Assembly: GCA_003667245.1 (NCBI GenBank)
Contig: RCNN01000056.1
Span: 40,054-104,053, forward strand
Direction: 5' to 3'
Origin: Heterostelium multicystogenum
Taxonomy: Eukaryota; Evosea; Eumycetozoa; Acytosteliales; Acytosteliaceae
Length of the DNA stretch: 64,000 nt
The translations under genes and the position numbers were made by a program. Of this stretch, positions 20,858-34,813 are shown in pieces. Below the pieces are notes generated by a model. That model saw only the letters and a list, made by a program, of their open reading frames with translations. It had not been told where the DNA came from and did no database searches. How positions within the stretch are numbered: position 1 is the stretch's first letter; every line of letters starts with the position of its first letter.

Positions 20858-22634
20858 TTAAAGATGGAATTGTTTAATCAGTTTGAGTCTTGAAAGAAAA
20901 TCATAGCTATCAAATGATTTAGTTGATTCGAAGTTTACATTTAAATGTTGAGTTCTGTGTTGATCGAGGAATTTTATCACTTGAATATTATCTCTTTGTA
21001 TTGAATTCTTCATCAAATTTGATGTACATCCTTCAGTTCGATTGAAATGCAAGAATTCAATGATATCAAAATAACTAGCATTGTCCATTGCCGCTTTGCT
21101 CGCTTTAGCGCCATTTTCATGGAGATATTTTACAATTGATAAATCGTAACCACTTGATTGAACATCCAAAACATCTGAACTCATTGGAAGTGTAGTATTT
21201 TCATGAATCCATTTGAGTGCTGATAGGTTTCTATAACGAATTGCATTTGAATATGATTTGGAAGTAAACTGAAATGTTGTGTTATCTTTTAACCATCGGA
21301 GATTTGATGGATCATCTTGAAGGTAAGCAAAATTATCAATTAAATCTAAATCAAGTGATTCAGTCCTATTCCGGTAAATAAGTTTAAATGATTCAAACTT
21401 ATTGGAACTTGCAATATATGCCATATCTAAGTTTCTAATGGTTCCAGTCCGATTTTGAAGCAAGAAATTCAATACTTTCTAGATGATCTCCAATTGCTGC
21501 CATATAAAATGCAATGTATGTACATCCTTCTGTTCTATTGTAATGAAGAAATTTTACAATATCTAGGGATCCATCCGCCGCGGCATTATCCATGGCAAGA
21601 GTTGAGAAAGATTCTGTTCTGTTATAATGAAGAAATTGAATAGCTTCAAGGTTTCCTCTGGAGATATTATCCATGACTCCTACTGAAAATTGGGCGGTCG
21701 TATTCTCGTGTAAATATTTGATAACTTCAAAATTTACTTTATCGAAAGATTCTAAAAATGTGTTGTTGTTAAAAGATATGGTCAGATTTGATTCTTCCAA
21801 AAGGTATTTGAGAACTTGGAGATTTGCGCATTTTGGCGAATCAAGATGCCGTGCGGTTGTATTTTCTGCAAGAAACTTGACCATGTCAAGATCTCCTCTG
21901 ATGATAGCATTGTCCATTGCAACTGAAGTGCATCCTTCAGTTCTGTTTTGATGAAGAAACTTGACAACTTCCAAATGTCCACGGGATGCTGCTCTATCCA
22001 TTGCATCGGTAGTACATCCTTCAGTTCTGTTTTGGTGAAGAAATTTAACAACCTCAAGATGTCCATGAAAAGCTGCTTCATCCATAGCTGCGGTAGTACA
22101 TCCTTCAGTTATTCGATGAAGAAACCTGGTGATTTTAAGATTCTCATTGGGATATGACTCTTGTCTGCTTGTGTACGTTATATCCATAAGCGAGATTCCA
22201 AGTGATTTGCACCAATCGTCAACATTCTCCTCAAAGAATTTAAAGTATTCAAGTCTGAATTTCACATGATCTTTGTTGAATATGTTATCATTTGGAAGTG
22301 ATTGATGAAGGAATTTAGCAACTTGAAAATTCCTCTTTTGAAGTGCATAATCTAATGATTTGATATATAATTGTTTAAAGTGATTGATGGTTTCATTTGT
22401 ACCATCACGACTAGCATCTCTAATGATTGTATTGAATATATTTTTATATCTTTCAATATAGTTGAATCTGAGTAGATACTCAGGAAAGCAACCAAGATCA
22501 TACCAATTCAGCCTCATACTAAAGCTATTTATATATAAACTATTGATATCTTTGACATATTGAAATATCTTGTTACTCAATACAATAGAATTAAGTATTT
22601 TCTTGAATAATCGATCATTGTTGTCTGGTTTCAT
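20858..22634 (-). CDS. Ankyrin-like repeat protein (NRTEGCT repeats)
   Basis: Repeats of about 33 residues carry the core GHLEVVKFLHQNRTEGCTT with AMDxAA helices, the dictyostelid ankyrin-like type. N-terminal about 120 aa are non-repetitive (MKPDNNDRLFKKILNSIVLS). The two open frames join if one T is dropped from the TTT near 21468 (IEFLLQNRT), giving about 590 aa. No signal peptide. These genes form large, rapidly changing families; function unknown, with protein-protein binding inferred. Tandem repeats of nearly identical sequence may be prone to unequal exchange. Confidence 0.75.
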
Positions 22635-23515
22635 CTACTTTAAAAATCTATTTGTACAAATCTGATTATCCTTAGCGTGGAATGAGACTCTCAAGTGAAA
22701 TTTTACGATTTTATGTTTCCAGTTAGGTCAATCCCTCATGGATTGGTTCTTTGGCTAATTGTTTTGTTTTCATAGCTCTAAGGATGTCTATAAAATCTCT
22801 TGAATCGACATCCATAAAGTCGAAGTATATTCATTGGAATATGTCTAGGAAAATCATCCAAAAATTGAGATTTCCATTCGGATATCTCATCAGGGGTGCA
22901 CAGTACTTTCCATTCTCAAGCAACAATTTGATTGATTCCAATTGACCATTTTCAGCTGTTTTTCTCAAATCATCATGCATGAAAGGTGCTGGGTGATTAG
23001 ATTGCAACCATTTGAGTAAGAAAATATGCATGCATTACTTTGTACAGATGGTATTATAGTCTTTAGAGATGTTGAATTGATTTGAATTAGCTATTGGAAT
23101 ATCGGAAAGAAACATTCAATTAGAACACAAAGTATAAAAGAATAAAATTACAGATCCTTTTGGATTAGTAATCTCTAAGGAAATAATGATCGGTATTTAC
23201 AACAACAGGGTTTCAAACCAATTAAATTTTGTTTTTACAATGATGAGGTGTATGGTGTTTTGTTTGCTGGTTGTTGATCATTATTCTCGGTGATTTTTCT
23301 GGTTCTTCCTCTTTTCACAATGATCTTCATCAATCAATATACTGTTTAAATTGATCAAATTACTGGGAAATCACATAAATTAAATTCCAGGTGTAATGTT
23401 TCATAATGTTCACCATGGATATTTGGTTGTTAGAGTCTGTGGATTCAAATATAAATAGGAAGTCCAATCATTTTTATGCCACCAATTATATCTAATCTTT
23501 ATTTTTCAACAAGTG
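22635..23515. other. Spacer between repeat-protein genes
   Basis: Apart from the ankyrin fragment at 22831-23031 I see no gene; the rest is AT-rich. Confidence 0.55.
22831..23031 (-). pseudogene. Ankyrin-like gene fragment
   Basis: About 66 codons with DDLRKTAENGQLESIKLLLE, typical of dictyostelid ankyrin-like repeat proteins, but no complete gene around it. It probably represents a truncated relative of the neighbouring repeat gene. Confidence 0.45.
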
Positions 23516-25418
23516 TTAAATATTATCAATGTTCGCATATTTTTCTAAGTTAAACTTGGGCAAATTTTTAAAGAATCGATCAAGGAAATGGGTTTGATGG
23601 AAAATCCCCGATACTAAACCGTGCTGCTCAGGTCTGCCATATATGAGGTAGTATTCATCGTCTAGCCTCCTAATATTACATAATACTTTGTAGTCGTAAT
23701 TAATGCTAGTGAGATTAATATTTGTGATTGAATTTGGGATTGATTTGAAGCCAGATACAGTGCAATCAAGTGAGAGTGTATTGACATTCTCTGAAATGAC
23801 ACCATCTTCTATCGTTGTCATATTGGAGAAATAACTCTTGAGTGCCAAATCTTCTACTGAGAGTGGGATTGATCCTTTCTTAAGGCTTCCCACTTCGTAG
23901 GTATCCGCAAGGATAAGCCGCTTTACTGAACTAGGTATCACTCCAACCGGGATCTCTAAATTGATATTATGACCTAGACTTACAATTTCTATGCCAAATG
24001 GAATGGAACCGACATTCAGACTATAAAAGTAATGATCAAGACAAAGTTTCTTAACTTTGACGTTGTCGAGTGAGTTTGGTCCAAGTTTCACATTACCTAG
24101 AACTAGCTCATCAAATTCAAGATTCGAGCCCTCTGGGAAAATCTCCTCATACTTATACTCACTGAAGCTAATGTTCAGAGATTTCACTGACTTGGGTATA
24201 GCATTGGCTCGTAGGTCACATCTGTGCAACAGAAGCTCCTCTATGGTTTCTGGCAGATCCCCTTCATTCAATGGAAAGTTATTATCACCAAAAAGCATTA
24301 AATATCTTAATTTTGGTAGTGCTTTAACTCTTGGCAAACCTTCCTCATTAAAGTTGAGGATCTTTAAAATTTCAATCGATGGTGGCAGTGCTCCAAGTGT
24401 GCTCCTGAAGCTCTTTCCAATCATAAGATCCTTCAACTGAGGAGGAAGTACACTGTCATCAAGCGGTTGATTGTATTTGCTGCTCAACTTCATCGTTTTG
24501 AGTGAACTTGGTAGAGATCCTGGCAGAAATGGTTGATTATAAGAGAAGCCAAAGTGGAGACTCTCGAGTGAAGCTGGTAGCACTCCGGTGGTATTACATG
24601 ATTAAACAGATCGCCTAAACCCAAATGCTTCAACGTCGAAGGAAACAATCCAGGCACTATTGGCTGATTGAAATCATATCCCAAAACTATCTCCTCAATA
24701 CCTTCTGGAAAGTATCCCGGTGCAATACTATGGTTTAGTTGCTGGAATATGATACTCTTGATAGATCCTCGAGGAAAACCTGTCGGCAACCCCCAACAGC
24801 CATATATATGAGTGACATTGGACTCAGCCAATAATCTACCAAGATGCATTGTGTCATCTGTACCACTTTCATTTCCACGAATAAACATTGAACTAGCATT
24901 ATTTGGAAGTGATTTTATATCTTTTAATGATCCTATATGAATACAAATTAGCAAACACTACTCAAGCAGTGATCAATCATGATTTTAACCATAGTTGTCT
25001 TACCCTTATTGATAATATAATCATAGTTTGAAACATTGAGTAAACTATCTTTTGATATGTAGATACTGCAATTTTTCTTTGTAGCAAGTGACTTAAATAG
25101 GATATCTTTGTAGGCATTAAGATGGAACTCAGAGTATTCTTTCTGTAACTTAATTGAATCTGTATTAAATGTAAGATATTTGTGCTTTTCGTTGTACCAT
25201 TTCTTGCAGACCATTGTCATGCATATTCTATCGATGTTCTCATTGATATAACCAACTATCTTTGCCAACAATATATGTGATAGACTATTGATATGGTCAT
25301 TATAAGTAACATGACCATTACGACTAACTAATGCATTAGTCGTATTTCTATTAGTAGAAGTCATTGCAATACTAGTAACAGAACAACAGTCATTGGCTAA
25401 TGATATTGTTGTTGCCAT
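23516..25418 (-). CDS. F-box / FNIP-repeat protein
   Basis: Exon 1 (25418-25004) encodes an F-box-like N-terminus (LSHILLAKIVGYINENIDRI...VCKKWYNEK). A 71-nt intron (24933-25003) leads to exon 2 with many FNIP repeats (FNQPIVPGLFPSTLKHLGLG, PGSLPSSLKTMKLSSKYNQP). A missing base near 24590 (CCACCGGAGTG, read as PPGVLPASLES) separates the open frames; adding one base gives 610 aa in phase throughout. A likely substrate adaptor for an SCF ubiquitin ligase. Same architecture and strand as the gene at 15655-17266, but repeat sequences are divergent, so this is an old paralogue rather than a recent duplicate. Confidence 0.83.
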
Positions 25419-25768
25419 GTTGTTTGTGTATTTGGTATATCTATATAACTATAACAACAACAACAACGCAAAGTAGTTGTTTACTTATTAATAATGTTAT
25501 CAGTATTGTTTAATTCACATGACGACTACAACGGTTGAATATAAGGAACACTATTAACGTTTATTAATTCATAATAATCTTTTGCAATGTCAGACAGGAC
25601 AGTCCCACATTTCATTTTAATTTATTCCTAGAAAATAATTTATTGAACACTCTCTCACTCTCTCACTCACATATTATGACTAACACCTGGTAAAAGACAA
25701 GTGTGGTGTGGTGTCCCTAGGTATTTTGTTGGTTGGTTTCGGTCTATCAGTTACAGACCATTGATTGA
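25419..25768. other. Intergenic spacer
   Basis: AT-rich with (CTCT/CACT)n stretch near 25650. No gene seen. Confidence 0.6.
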
Positions 25769-28700
25769 TTATTCATAAATTTTATTTATGTATAGATCTT
25801 GAAGTTCGCCATTTACCCATGAGATATAGAACGATTTAAGTGCATCTCGATCGAGCACATATGAGTCTAGTGATTGCGATTGGCTGTCTTTATCTTTGCG
25901 ATAAATTTTAGCTACATCATAGAAAAGTGTACCTCGATAATTGAGGCACAACACTGGAGTGCCTATCTTGATGAAAAGCCCCATTCTTGCTTGGCATCTG
26001 ATATTGTGTATGGTAAACTCAGTGTTGCAACACGATGCTGTGCAACATAGTATCTCTTCGCAATCAAGGCATACAGCTTTGGTTGGTTTTGAACATTTGT
26101 TCTTTGTCGGAACGTCGATGTACTCTGCCAAGAGGTCCTGGGTCAAGATGGTTAGTATCATCAGACTTGATGTGTGTGACTAAAAAGATTTTGTTTTTGC
26201 TAGAACTTACAATATATTTATCAGGTAAATGAATGAACTTTGGTGGGAGTGAAGGGAGAGCGTATACAGTGAAGAAGTTGCCAACTTGAGCAATTTCCGA
26301 TTTCTCTGGAAAAACTTGGCTCCAGTGAGGAAGTCCGAGCGATGAGAGGAGGTACTCGATATTTCCAAACAACTCAAGCGTTATGGGAATATGCTTGTCA
26401 GAGCGCAGTGGCGATCCAATCTCAGTTGAGTAACAATGTTGGAAGAGGAAAGCTTTTCTGATGAATGGTTTGAGCGTGTGGTCAATGGTACTTTTGTAAC
26501 TCTCATTTAGATCGTCAAAGTTGTCGTAGGGCGTTAAGCTAACTATATATAAAATCAATTTCTGGTATGCTTTGAGGATGAATGATTTTGGATCGGATTT
26601 CAAATTGAGGTAATGTCCAAGTGTTCCAAGAAGAAATGGATCGAATCCTGATCCTTCGTTCCAAACGTCAGTTGTGGAGTCATCTTCAAAGCTTCTGTAT
26701 TTGATAGTGTTGGAATAGATAATTCGCATAGATTTCAATCTTCTTTGGAATTCTGATTCGCTGTACATATAGTACGGTTGATTGTTGTCTTTGGTTAATC
26801 CTTCATTATAGACATTGTAGATTCTTGATGTCAGCTCCAAAGTTTCAATAGTGTTGGATATATACTTCCAGAGGAATATTCCTGCCATAGGATGCTGGAA
26901 ATCTGGATGATCAAGGAATGCTTCATCATTCAAGAACAATTCCTTTAATGGGTGTTCTTTCATCAATTGGCCATTATCGTCAACATCAAAGAGAACGCAT
27001 GATGCTCTCTTGCAAAGTGGACATTGGAAGTCATTTTTGAAATCTTCATAGTCTTTGTAGTAAGTAGCCAAACATGATTCATGGATATAATGTCCACAAA
27101 TATTCACTGTACCGGGAAGTGAGTCTTGAAGAAGGAAAATTATTTGGTAAAGACTGGTATTCTCTTGGAGATTTTCAATATGGGCTTTGCCAATATAACT
27201 ATACTCCAATTCTAAAGATTTGTCATTGTGGATACGAAGTCGATTCATTATAGCTCTCTTGACATTGGATTTAAGACTATTTCCATAATATGAGCCAATG
27301 GCACACAATGGTTCCGACTCTGAATTTTTGTGAAGCTTACAGAAGGCACAGGTAATTGAGCTTTCAGAACTATCAATGTCTTCCTCAAGGTCTGATTCAC
27401 ATTCATCCATTTGATTCTGTTGGAGGAATTGAAGTTGTTGTTGAGCCATCATATCTTTGATTGCTTGCTGTCTCTTCAGTGCTTCTGATTTAAATTTGGA
27501 TTTAGAGTCATTTGATTCATTGGCCTTTGAAATTGGATTGCATTGAATTCTATTGTCTATATATTCTTTGATGTTATCATCGATTTCTTTGAGATCTTTA
27601 ATCAAGTGTGAAACCAATTTCTTCTTGTCTTGGTGTTTCTTAGTGTGTGTTGTTATTATAAAAAGATCAACAATCAAATCAAGAATTGAAATTGAAATTG
27701 GTCTCATTTCTTGATTGGCTTCTAAATCTGGCGATGAACAGTTGGTTGAATCAATCTGATACTGATTGAGAATGTTGCTGATGAATGTTGATTCAATCTG
27801 ATTTGATTTCTCAAATGATGTTTGTGAGAGAATTGTTTTGATTGTTGATTTGATTGATGTTTGATCTTGTGATGTTGATAGTTTCTCAATGAAATGATTC
27901 TTTGCCATTGATAACAAATAGAGAATGTGATTGACACAACCATCGAGCTCACCACTGTTGCTTGCTGGAATGAAACTATCTGAATTCATAATGTTTGAAA
28001 TTGGTAGTTTCTCATTCAATTTGAGTTGTGGATGAATGAATGGCAAGAGAGTTGAAATAACCAATTGGTAGAGAAGCTCTTCATCATAGAGTTTGTTGAT
28101 TGCTTCAAGCTTGGGATGTATTTTATCGAGCTTTGCTGGCAATGGGAATGAAGTTGGGATGTCATTTATCATCATGTTGTATCTTTCAATATAAACCTCG
28201 GCATTCAAAAATGGGAAGTAATAGTCGAATTGGTCAAGATATTGTGGTTTCAATTTCAACTCTTGATTAATGACACTTCCACTGGTAGTTGCCACCTCAT
28301 CAATAGCATCCATATATTTCAGTGTATTAATATCAAAACCAAGAGCAGAGATTAACAATTCTTGATACTCGATATTGTTCTTCCAAAATCCTCTAATTAC
28401 TGTGCCTAAAGTTGAACGGTCAATTTTTGGGTTTGAGATCAAGATTTGAATAAATGAATAACGTGCTAGTTCATAGGATAACTTGGTGGCAGGTCTCAAT
28501 TGCTGGATTTGAATGATAGTAGTAAGCATATCAGATAGGCAACTTTCATATTCATCTAATGTGTTTTTTGGAAACAAATGTTAGTAATGCATATCTTTTG
28601 GTTCGCAAAAAGATATTGCTTAACAATGTACCTTGTCTATAGTTGGATGAAAAAGAATTCATCATCAAATTCAAGTAGTGCTTGGGGCCGAGAAGAATTG

Positions 28701-30759
28701 AACAATATTGGATGTTAAACATGTCCAAAGTTGAGTTGATCTCTATCATGTAATTCTCCATGCCAATGTTAAAGTTTCTCTTCCATTTTCTATGCTGGTA
28801 GTTGAGGAAAATCAACTTTAGTGATTGATTGAGGTAATAAAGGATATGTTTGTCTCCAATTTGTGATTTAATTGAATCAAAACTGTAGTTTTCATCGTAA
28901 AACAATGAGTTTTTGAGATAAAAACCTAATACTGAAGTTAATGGAGTAAATATTGAAACACTATCGACACCATTGAATAAATTGTTGGATGGTAACATAA
29001 AACTAGAATATTAAATAATAAGTTAGTTTACCAAAGTCAGAATACGAGGATATCAAACTCCATTCCATTATCAATACTTACTTGTTTACTGAATGATAGG
29101 TTGTGTTCAAATCAGGATCAATGTTTTTAAGAATTATTGGAAGGTACTGTGAGATTGATACTGAATCGTTGGAATTATATTAGTGAGATGTCTTGAAATA
29201 AAGTATAGACTAATAATAATAATAATAATAGCATTACATTTTTGTTTAAGTAGCTTTCTAAAAATTACTTTAACACAACGTAAGAGTTGCTTTTGAATCA
29301 AGTTAATGATTTCAAGAGGTGATGTGTCATTTTCTTCGGTTTCCGATACGACTCTGGTGGTAGGTGCTAAGTTTTGGATGATTGCAATAGTTTCAACAAA
29401 CTCCGTAAAGATATTGATGTTTTCACCGAAATATTTAATAATGGGCATTTCCTTAATCAATCTATCGAATATTGTGGCTTCTAAATGATTACTGGCAATG
29501 CTTTGAAATTGGTCTCTATCGTCCTGTATATTGAAGTTATACTGCTCTTTGGTAGAAAATAGTTTTTTCTAGAGAAGATGTTGGAGTAAACAATGATTAT
29601 TATTCGGTTCAAGAATTGACTATTCATTGGGTACCTACATAACCATCAAGAACCAATAGTATAATGTTATAGGGAGAACAACCAGTAGAATAATAGGTAA
29701 GAAGTGAACTTGAATCAAAGAACAAGCTGAAAATAGAAATAAAAGATTCTTTGAGACCTTCTTGGAGCTCACTGTAGTTTTGGAGAATTATATCAAGCAA
29801 CACTTTCTTGAACAATTGGATTCGATTCAAGGCCAGTATAAAATTATAGTCAAGAATATCAGCATACAAAAGCTTTAGAATTGGAATCTCTACAGAATTG
29901 GGAGGTAGTTCTTCACCTTCTTCCAAGTCCTCTTTTGCTATAAATGGTAATGCCTTTGGTTTGTCGAGCTCAAAGCCTCTTGGATCCAATGACCGAAGTG
30001 TCAGCTCTTCTGTTATAATATATAGTAATGGATACGACTGCAATGCCATGCTTAGAATCCAACCCTGTATAGCTAGTATTCTTTTTAGTATGTCTTCATG
30101 GTCGTCCACTTCCTCTTTGAGTGACTCAATCTCCTTGACCAAGAAATAAAGAAGATATCGAATGAAATGATGAAGTCTCTTTCGTAATGAAACCTCAAGC
30201 AAATCACTAGGTATACAGTCTGTTTGTAATTGGTGATTACAGCAAAATCCACTGGGACTCCAGAGGTCAGGATTTCCACAATCGCAGCTTGCACCCTCAA
30301 GGACTTTTTCAACAACAAAACGATGCCCTTCTTTCAAATGATTTCCATTACTAAAGCATTCTTCGCAAACACAAGCTGTATCATTGGTTGAACAGTCCAA
30401 ACATCGATAGATATGGATAGAATCTTCAATCTCTAAAGTATTGTTGTTGTAGCATCATCATAGATATTAGATTTCAGACTCCTTTGATTTGAAAGAAGAT
30501 TCAAGATGTTACCATTTGTGCAATAGGGCAGTGGGCATACATCCTCGCCAAAAAGATATATTGGAGGGAGGTTTGTTCCTAGAAACGCAGCAAGAATGAT
30601 GTCTACATCGGTCGGCTCATCTATAGCTCGAAATGAAACCTCATAGGCTGAGAAAGAGAAACCCGAGTCTCCATATGTCGGTGGATTACCAAGACGATTG
30701 AGCTCTTCCATAAGTATGTTGTTGTCACTCTCAATGACAGAATCGATGAATTCGTCCAT
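25769..30759 (-). CDS. UBR-box / RING E3 ubiquitin ligase (N-recognin, UBR1/2-like)
   Basis: Six exons: 30759-30513, 30432-29639, 29568-29238, 29160-29082, 29002-26211 and 26137-25769; all are GT..AG. The UBR box (about residues 80-145) has YRCLDC, CVCEECF, GHRF, CDCG and CCNHQ; the first intron joins an upstream CTN to EIEDSIHIYRC, restoring the first zinc Cys at the usual 13-residue spacing. A RING-H2 (about 1033-1146) has CAFC, CGHYIHESC and CPLC. The C-terminal UBR cap has CLDCEEILCC. One A too many in an A6 run near 28565 must be dropped; then the total is 4611 nt, 1536 aa, normal for UBR1/2. It binds destabilising N-termini and ubiquitylates those proteins. Confidence 0.93.
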
Positions 30760-31150
30760 AATCTAAATATCTATTTGAACCGAATCACACAGATACCAAT
30801 TCAAGTTTAATAAGTAGCAAAAATGAAATTGCATTATAGTCATCAGTTTTGATTTGTGTTTTTTTCGAAAAATTCCACACCAAATCAAAAATTAAATCTT
30901 GTTTATCAGACATGTCAAGATGATATGTCCAACAAAAACATCATTTTCTTTGAAAATTGTTTATCATTGATCCAGAAATTATAAAGAAGTGTGTTAATGA
31001 TTGAATGATTGATTTAGGTAAAATGTGATTATTTGAGTTTGATTATGTGTTATCTCTCTAAATTTTAATAGAATCCGCAAGTCGAGTTTCCCAATGATTA
31101 GATCTTTTATTTTTTTTGTTTTGTAGCGAAGTTTGGGCTGGTTTTATTAA
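30760..31150. other. Intergenic spacer
   Basis: AT-rich, no gene seen; likely UBR promoter and 3' flank of the next gene. Confidence 0.6.
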
Positions 31151-34100
31151 TTAAATGTAAAGGATGCCGGTCAACAATAATATTACTAATGTATAGAATG
31201 GTAAAAATGACTTCAATGATGTTGCACTATTGAGTTCACCTGTTGTCGACGTAGTTGTAGTTGTAGGAGTAGTAGGTGTAAAGTTAATTGTGGCCTGTGG
31301 ATTCAAACCGAGAGTTTGCAAATCATACTTGTTAAAGAATTTGGTTCTGCCGGTGATGCTATGAGTAAAGTAGAGCGACCAGTAGAAGGTTTGTGTGTCA
31401 CTGTATACCTGTGGAAGAGTAACATCGCAAGAATAATCTACGCCATTTCCGGTGCTTTCAAAGAGTGATCCATTTATAATTTGATCGTTGTTGTCAATGA
31501 TGGCACATTGAAGTTGGTGTCCAATTTGTGGATAGAATTGATCGAGTCTAATCGTAATCTGAGGCTTGTATAGATTATCGACATTGCTTCTTAAAAGAGA
31601 GATCTGCGGAAGTGAGTTGGTGTGTCCAGGTGAGAGTACTTCGAAACTTGGTAATGCTTCTGAAAGCTTGTTGAAAGAATATACTTGGAAATCATAGCCA
31701 ACACCATGAATGCTATAATAATGAGTTCCAACATACACTGGATAGAAGCGGCCCACATAGTAGCCAGTGGCTTCCTTCGATAGCTCTACTCTGATAATAC
31801 CGCTGTAATCTGTCACCGTCACAAATGCTTTAAGGATATCACCACTTATATTGACTCTCATTATCCATTGGCCACCAACATTAACACTATTGGGTGCATT
31901 TATTTCCCATATTTGGGGATTTGAATACATTGAATTACCGTTAATATTAACTGGTAAATTCATCAACATCCCAATGTCTTGTTCAAGATAGGGTCTGTCA
32001 TTCTCATGATTATCATAGAGATGAAGCACAAGAAGTCTCCCACCAACGCTATATACATTGGCTGGGAAACTAATTTTGATGGTGTAGACACCATCGTTGG
32101 CATTTCCCGAAGTTCTATTCGATGAATCAACCACCAAAATCATCCGGTAAGCTCCTAAATCAAGTTGAAGTGTCATATTCTTGAAACCACTGAGATTGTC
32201 AGTTATTCTAAATGTAAGTTGATCTGAGTTTGAGGATGGTGCGGTGGCGATCGATTGAATGGTCGGAGGGAAGGCGTCTGGACAAATGATTGGGTCGACA
32301 CTGAATGTTGGGAATATTTCTTGGAGTTGCGGAGTTGTAAACTGATAGATTTGTCCGTTGAAATCTACAACCTTGAACAGCATCAAGTTGAGCTCATAAT
32401 ATTTAAAGGAGCTGGCAGTGCATGGAAGGTCGAGGCTAACATTGGACTGAACGATCTTTGATGGATTAGGCTGTGAGTTGTAGTTGTATATTACTTGCTG
32501 GGGAACTACAAATCCATTCAACAGTGATATGGAAACCATTGTGATATAAGATTGGGTTGCCTCGATTTTGAAGTTGAGCATCTTACTCTGAGGGTCGTAT
32601 CCGAGAGATCTAAAAACAGGTGGTACATAGTTGGACAAAGGTTTAAGATTGTTGAACGTCAAAGTGTTTGGTCTTGAATTCATAACCAAAAGTGGAGACA
32701 TCAATGTGTGAGAGAAACCATTAATGTAAGATACCCATATTTGTAGTCTGTATGTATTTGTAAAAGTTCCAGGTGGCACCAACATATAGCATTTGAAAGT
32801 GTTTGGATTGCTTGGAAGCGAAAGACAAGGTGCTACAATGGTAGGAGCTTTACCCAATGGAATCTGGATTTCAAACTTGATCAAATGTTGTGTTGAATAC
32901 GTTATTCTGGAGAACCAAATTAAATAGAACTGTTTGAGTTGTATTGGAGACTGTCACGGCTTTTGGTGAATAGTCAAAAGAAATAATAGTTGGATATATA
33001 TTGGCTATGAAGAGTTAGCTCATTAATACAAAGCTTTCAATTTCATATGAATAGTTTACATACCAGGCAACTTTATATGTGTACATTTACCATACATAGG
33101 TCTATTGGACTCAGAGAAAGCACTCGTTTGGACCAATATATTATTGGTTGAACCATTTCCAAACTTTGCATTCCAGTTAAATTCTCTATTATTGCCATAG
33201 CTTTTGGTTGGGTCGACACCAACCATATATGATTTACCTTGTATTGGTTGATCCATTTCAGTATATTGAATAGTGGGTGATCTGTAACTTGAAATAATTC
33301 TTGTTTTAAAAGTCCTATCTTGTGAATCGATTCTATAAATACCATAAGCTGGAGTTGGGAATGGGAGCCTAAGATCTAGAATAGCGACAGGATTGATATT
33401 AAAAATACTAGGCAAAGTTCTAGCCGAGGGTTTTGTTGTGAGGGGACCAGCTTTAGGAATCATTTGACTTGCTCCAAATGGAGGATATATTGTGAAAGAA
33501 GTTGTGTTTAATGCTGCATTGGCCATTGAATCATATTGGATCAATACGCTTAAAGTTCCATCTGTTAATGTTCCAGATACGAGATTATTTGGTGTTATCT
33601 TAAAATAGTTATTCATCTTTATCCATGAGATTGGGACTCCACCTGTAAAGAATGTAATATTGACCTGCAGAGTAAATGTTGGCAATCCATATATAGTTGC
33701 AACACTGTAGGAGATGGCGGGGATTTGGTAGTTGCTAATGAAGCTATTAACTTGCAGCGTGCCATTAAAGTTCAGTGAGACTACACCCTGATTGCCATTG
33801 ATATCGCCAATAGTGATATCTGGATAGTAAAAGCCTGTGGCAGGCAATGGACTCACAGGACAATACATATTGAAAGCCGTGTTGTTGACAAAAGCAATTG
33901 AACAAGGGTTCGATTGCATTGTTGCTTCAAACTGGACGAGCTGAGTCTTTGGCTCCTCAAGAATGACTGTATATTTAATGGTATTCTGTTTGGTTACATT
34001 CTCACCGCTGAGTGAAGTTGGTGTAAATGTATATCTGAGAATTTTCGGTAGTTCTGGAGGGCTTGTTACCTGACTGACTACGACCTTTATTGGTGAAGGA

Positions 34101-34813
34101 GGTGTGTAGATGATAGAGTTTCCAAAGATATCTCCACAACTGACGTTGGTCACATATAATGTATTTCCAAAGCCTACATCGGGCACTGTGCTATAGTAGA
34201 AAAAGTTGTTTTCATCAGGAGTAGGATAACTCATAATAGGGTTCATGGTTTGACCTTTATCATTGGCAATGATAAAATAGCAAAGATAGATTCTATTGTA
34301 CGAATCGACACCTTTAAATTTAAGATTGATGGTATCTTGTGTGGCTGAGGCCTGTAGGTCGGAGATATCTGGTTTGGTGGCATCTGGGAAGAGCGTGGAG
34401 GTCGTTGTGGCAGCAGCCAAAATAAGATTTGGTGGAAAAACTGTGTCTTGCAATTTGATAGATGAAATGATTGAAGTCACATTGTAGGTTCCCTTGCTCG
34501 TACACGCACTGAAAGTTTCAGGCGTGAAAGAAATGCACATGGATATAGTAGAACTCTGACTGCTGATTGTGACACTATCGCTTAAGAAGCTGTACATGAC
34601 ATCGCACATCACAACTGATCCTCTATTGACATCGTTTGAAGCAACTATCTCGAGGTTAACAAAGGGTGAAGTGTTGAGCACACCGGAAATCAATCCAGGA
34701 GTAACTTTCAAACTTATCAGTGAGACTCCATGGGCAACTAAACTACCGTCCAAAATCAATATAAATATAAATACAAATGAAAATAAATAATAATAATAAT
34801 TTCTATCTTTCAT
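31151..34813 (-). CDS. Secreted / GPI-anchored beta-rich cell-surface protein
   Basis: Exon 1 (34813-33064) begins with a signal peptide (core LFSFVFIFILILDGSLVAHG). A 59-nt intron (33005-33063) leads to exon 2 (33004-31151). One T too many near 32884 (CAAGTTTGAA) must be dropped, giving 1200 aa. The body consists of beta-strand-rich repeats with many N-glycosylation sites and terms like ITIGDINGN, FRITDNLSGF, typical of dictyostelid adhesion-type proteins. A Thr/Pro stalk (TPTTTTTSTTGE) precedes a C-terminal hydrophobic tail with no cytosolic part, which suggests a GPI anchor. No family name can be given with certainty. It lies 330 bp from, and co-directional with, the IPT/TIG gene. Confidence 0.82.

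Noticed and set aside
28560..28580. Very short intron in the UBR gene
   Set aside because: Only about 20 nt would fit; dropping one A from A6 restores the conserved sequence and total length more simply.
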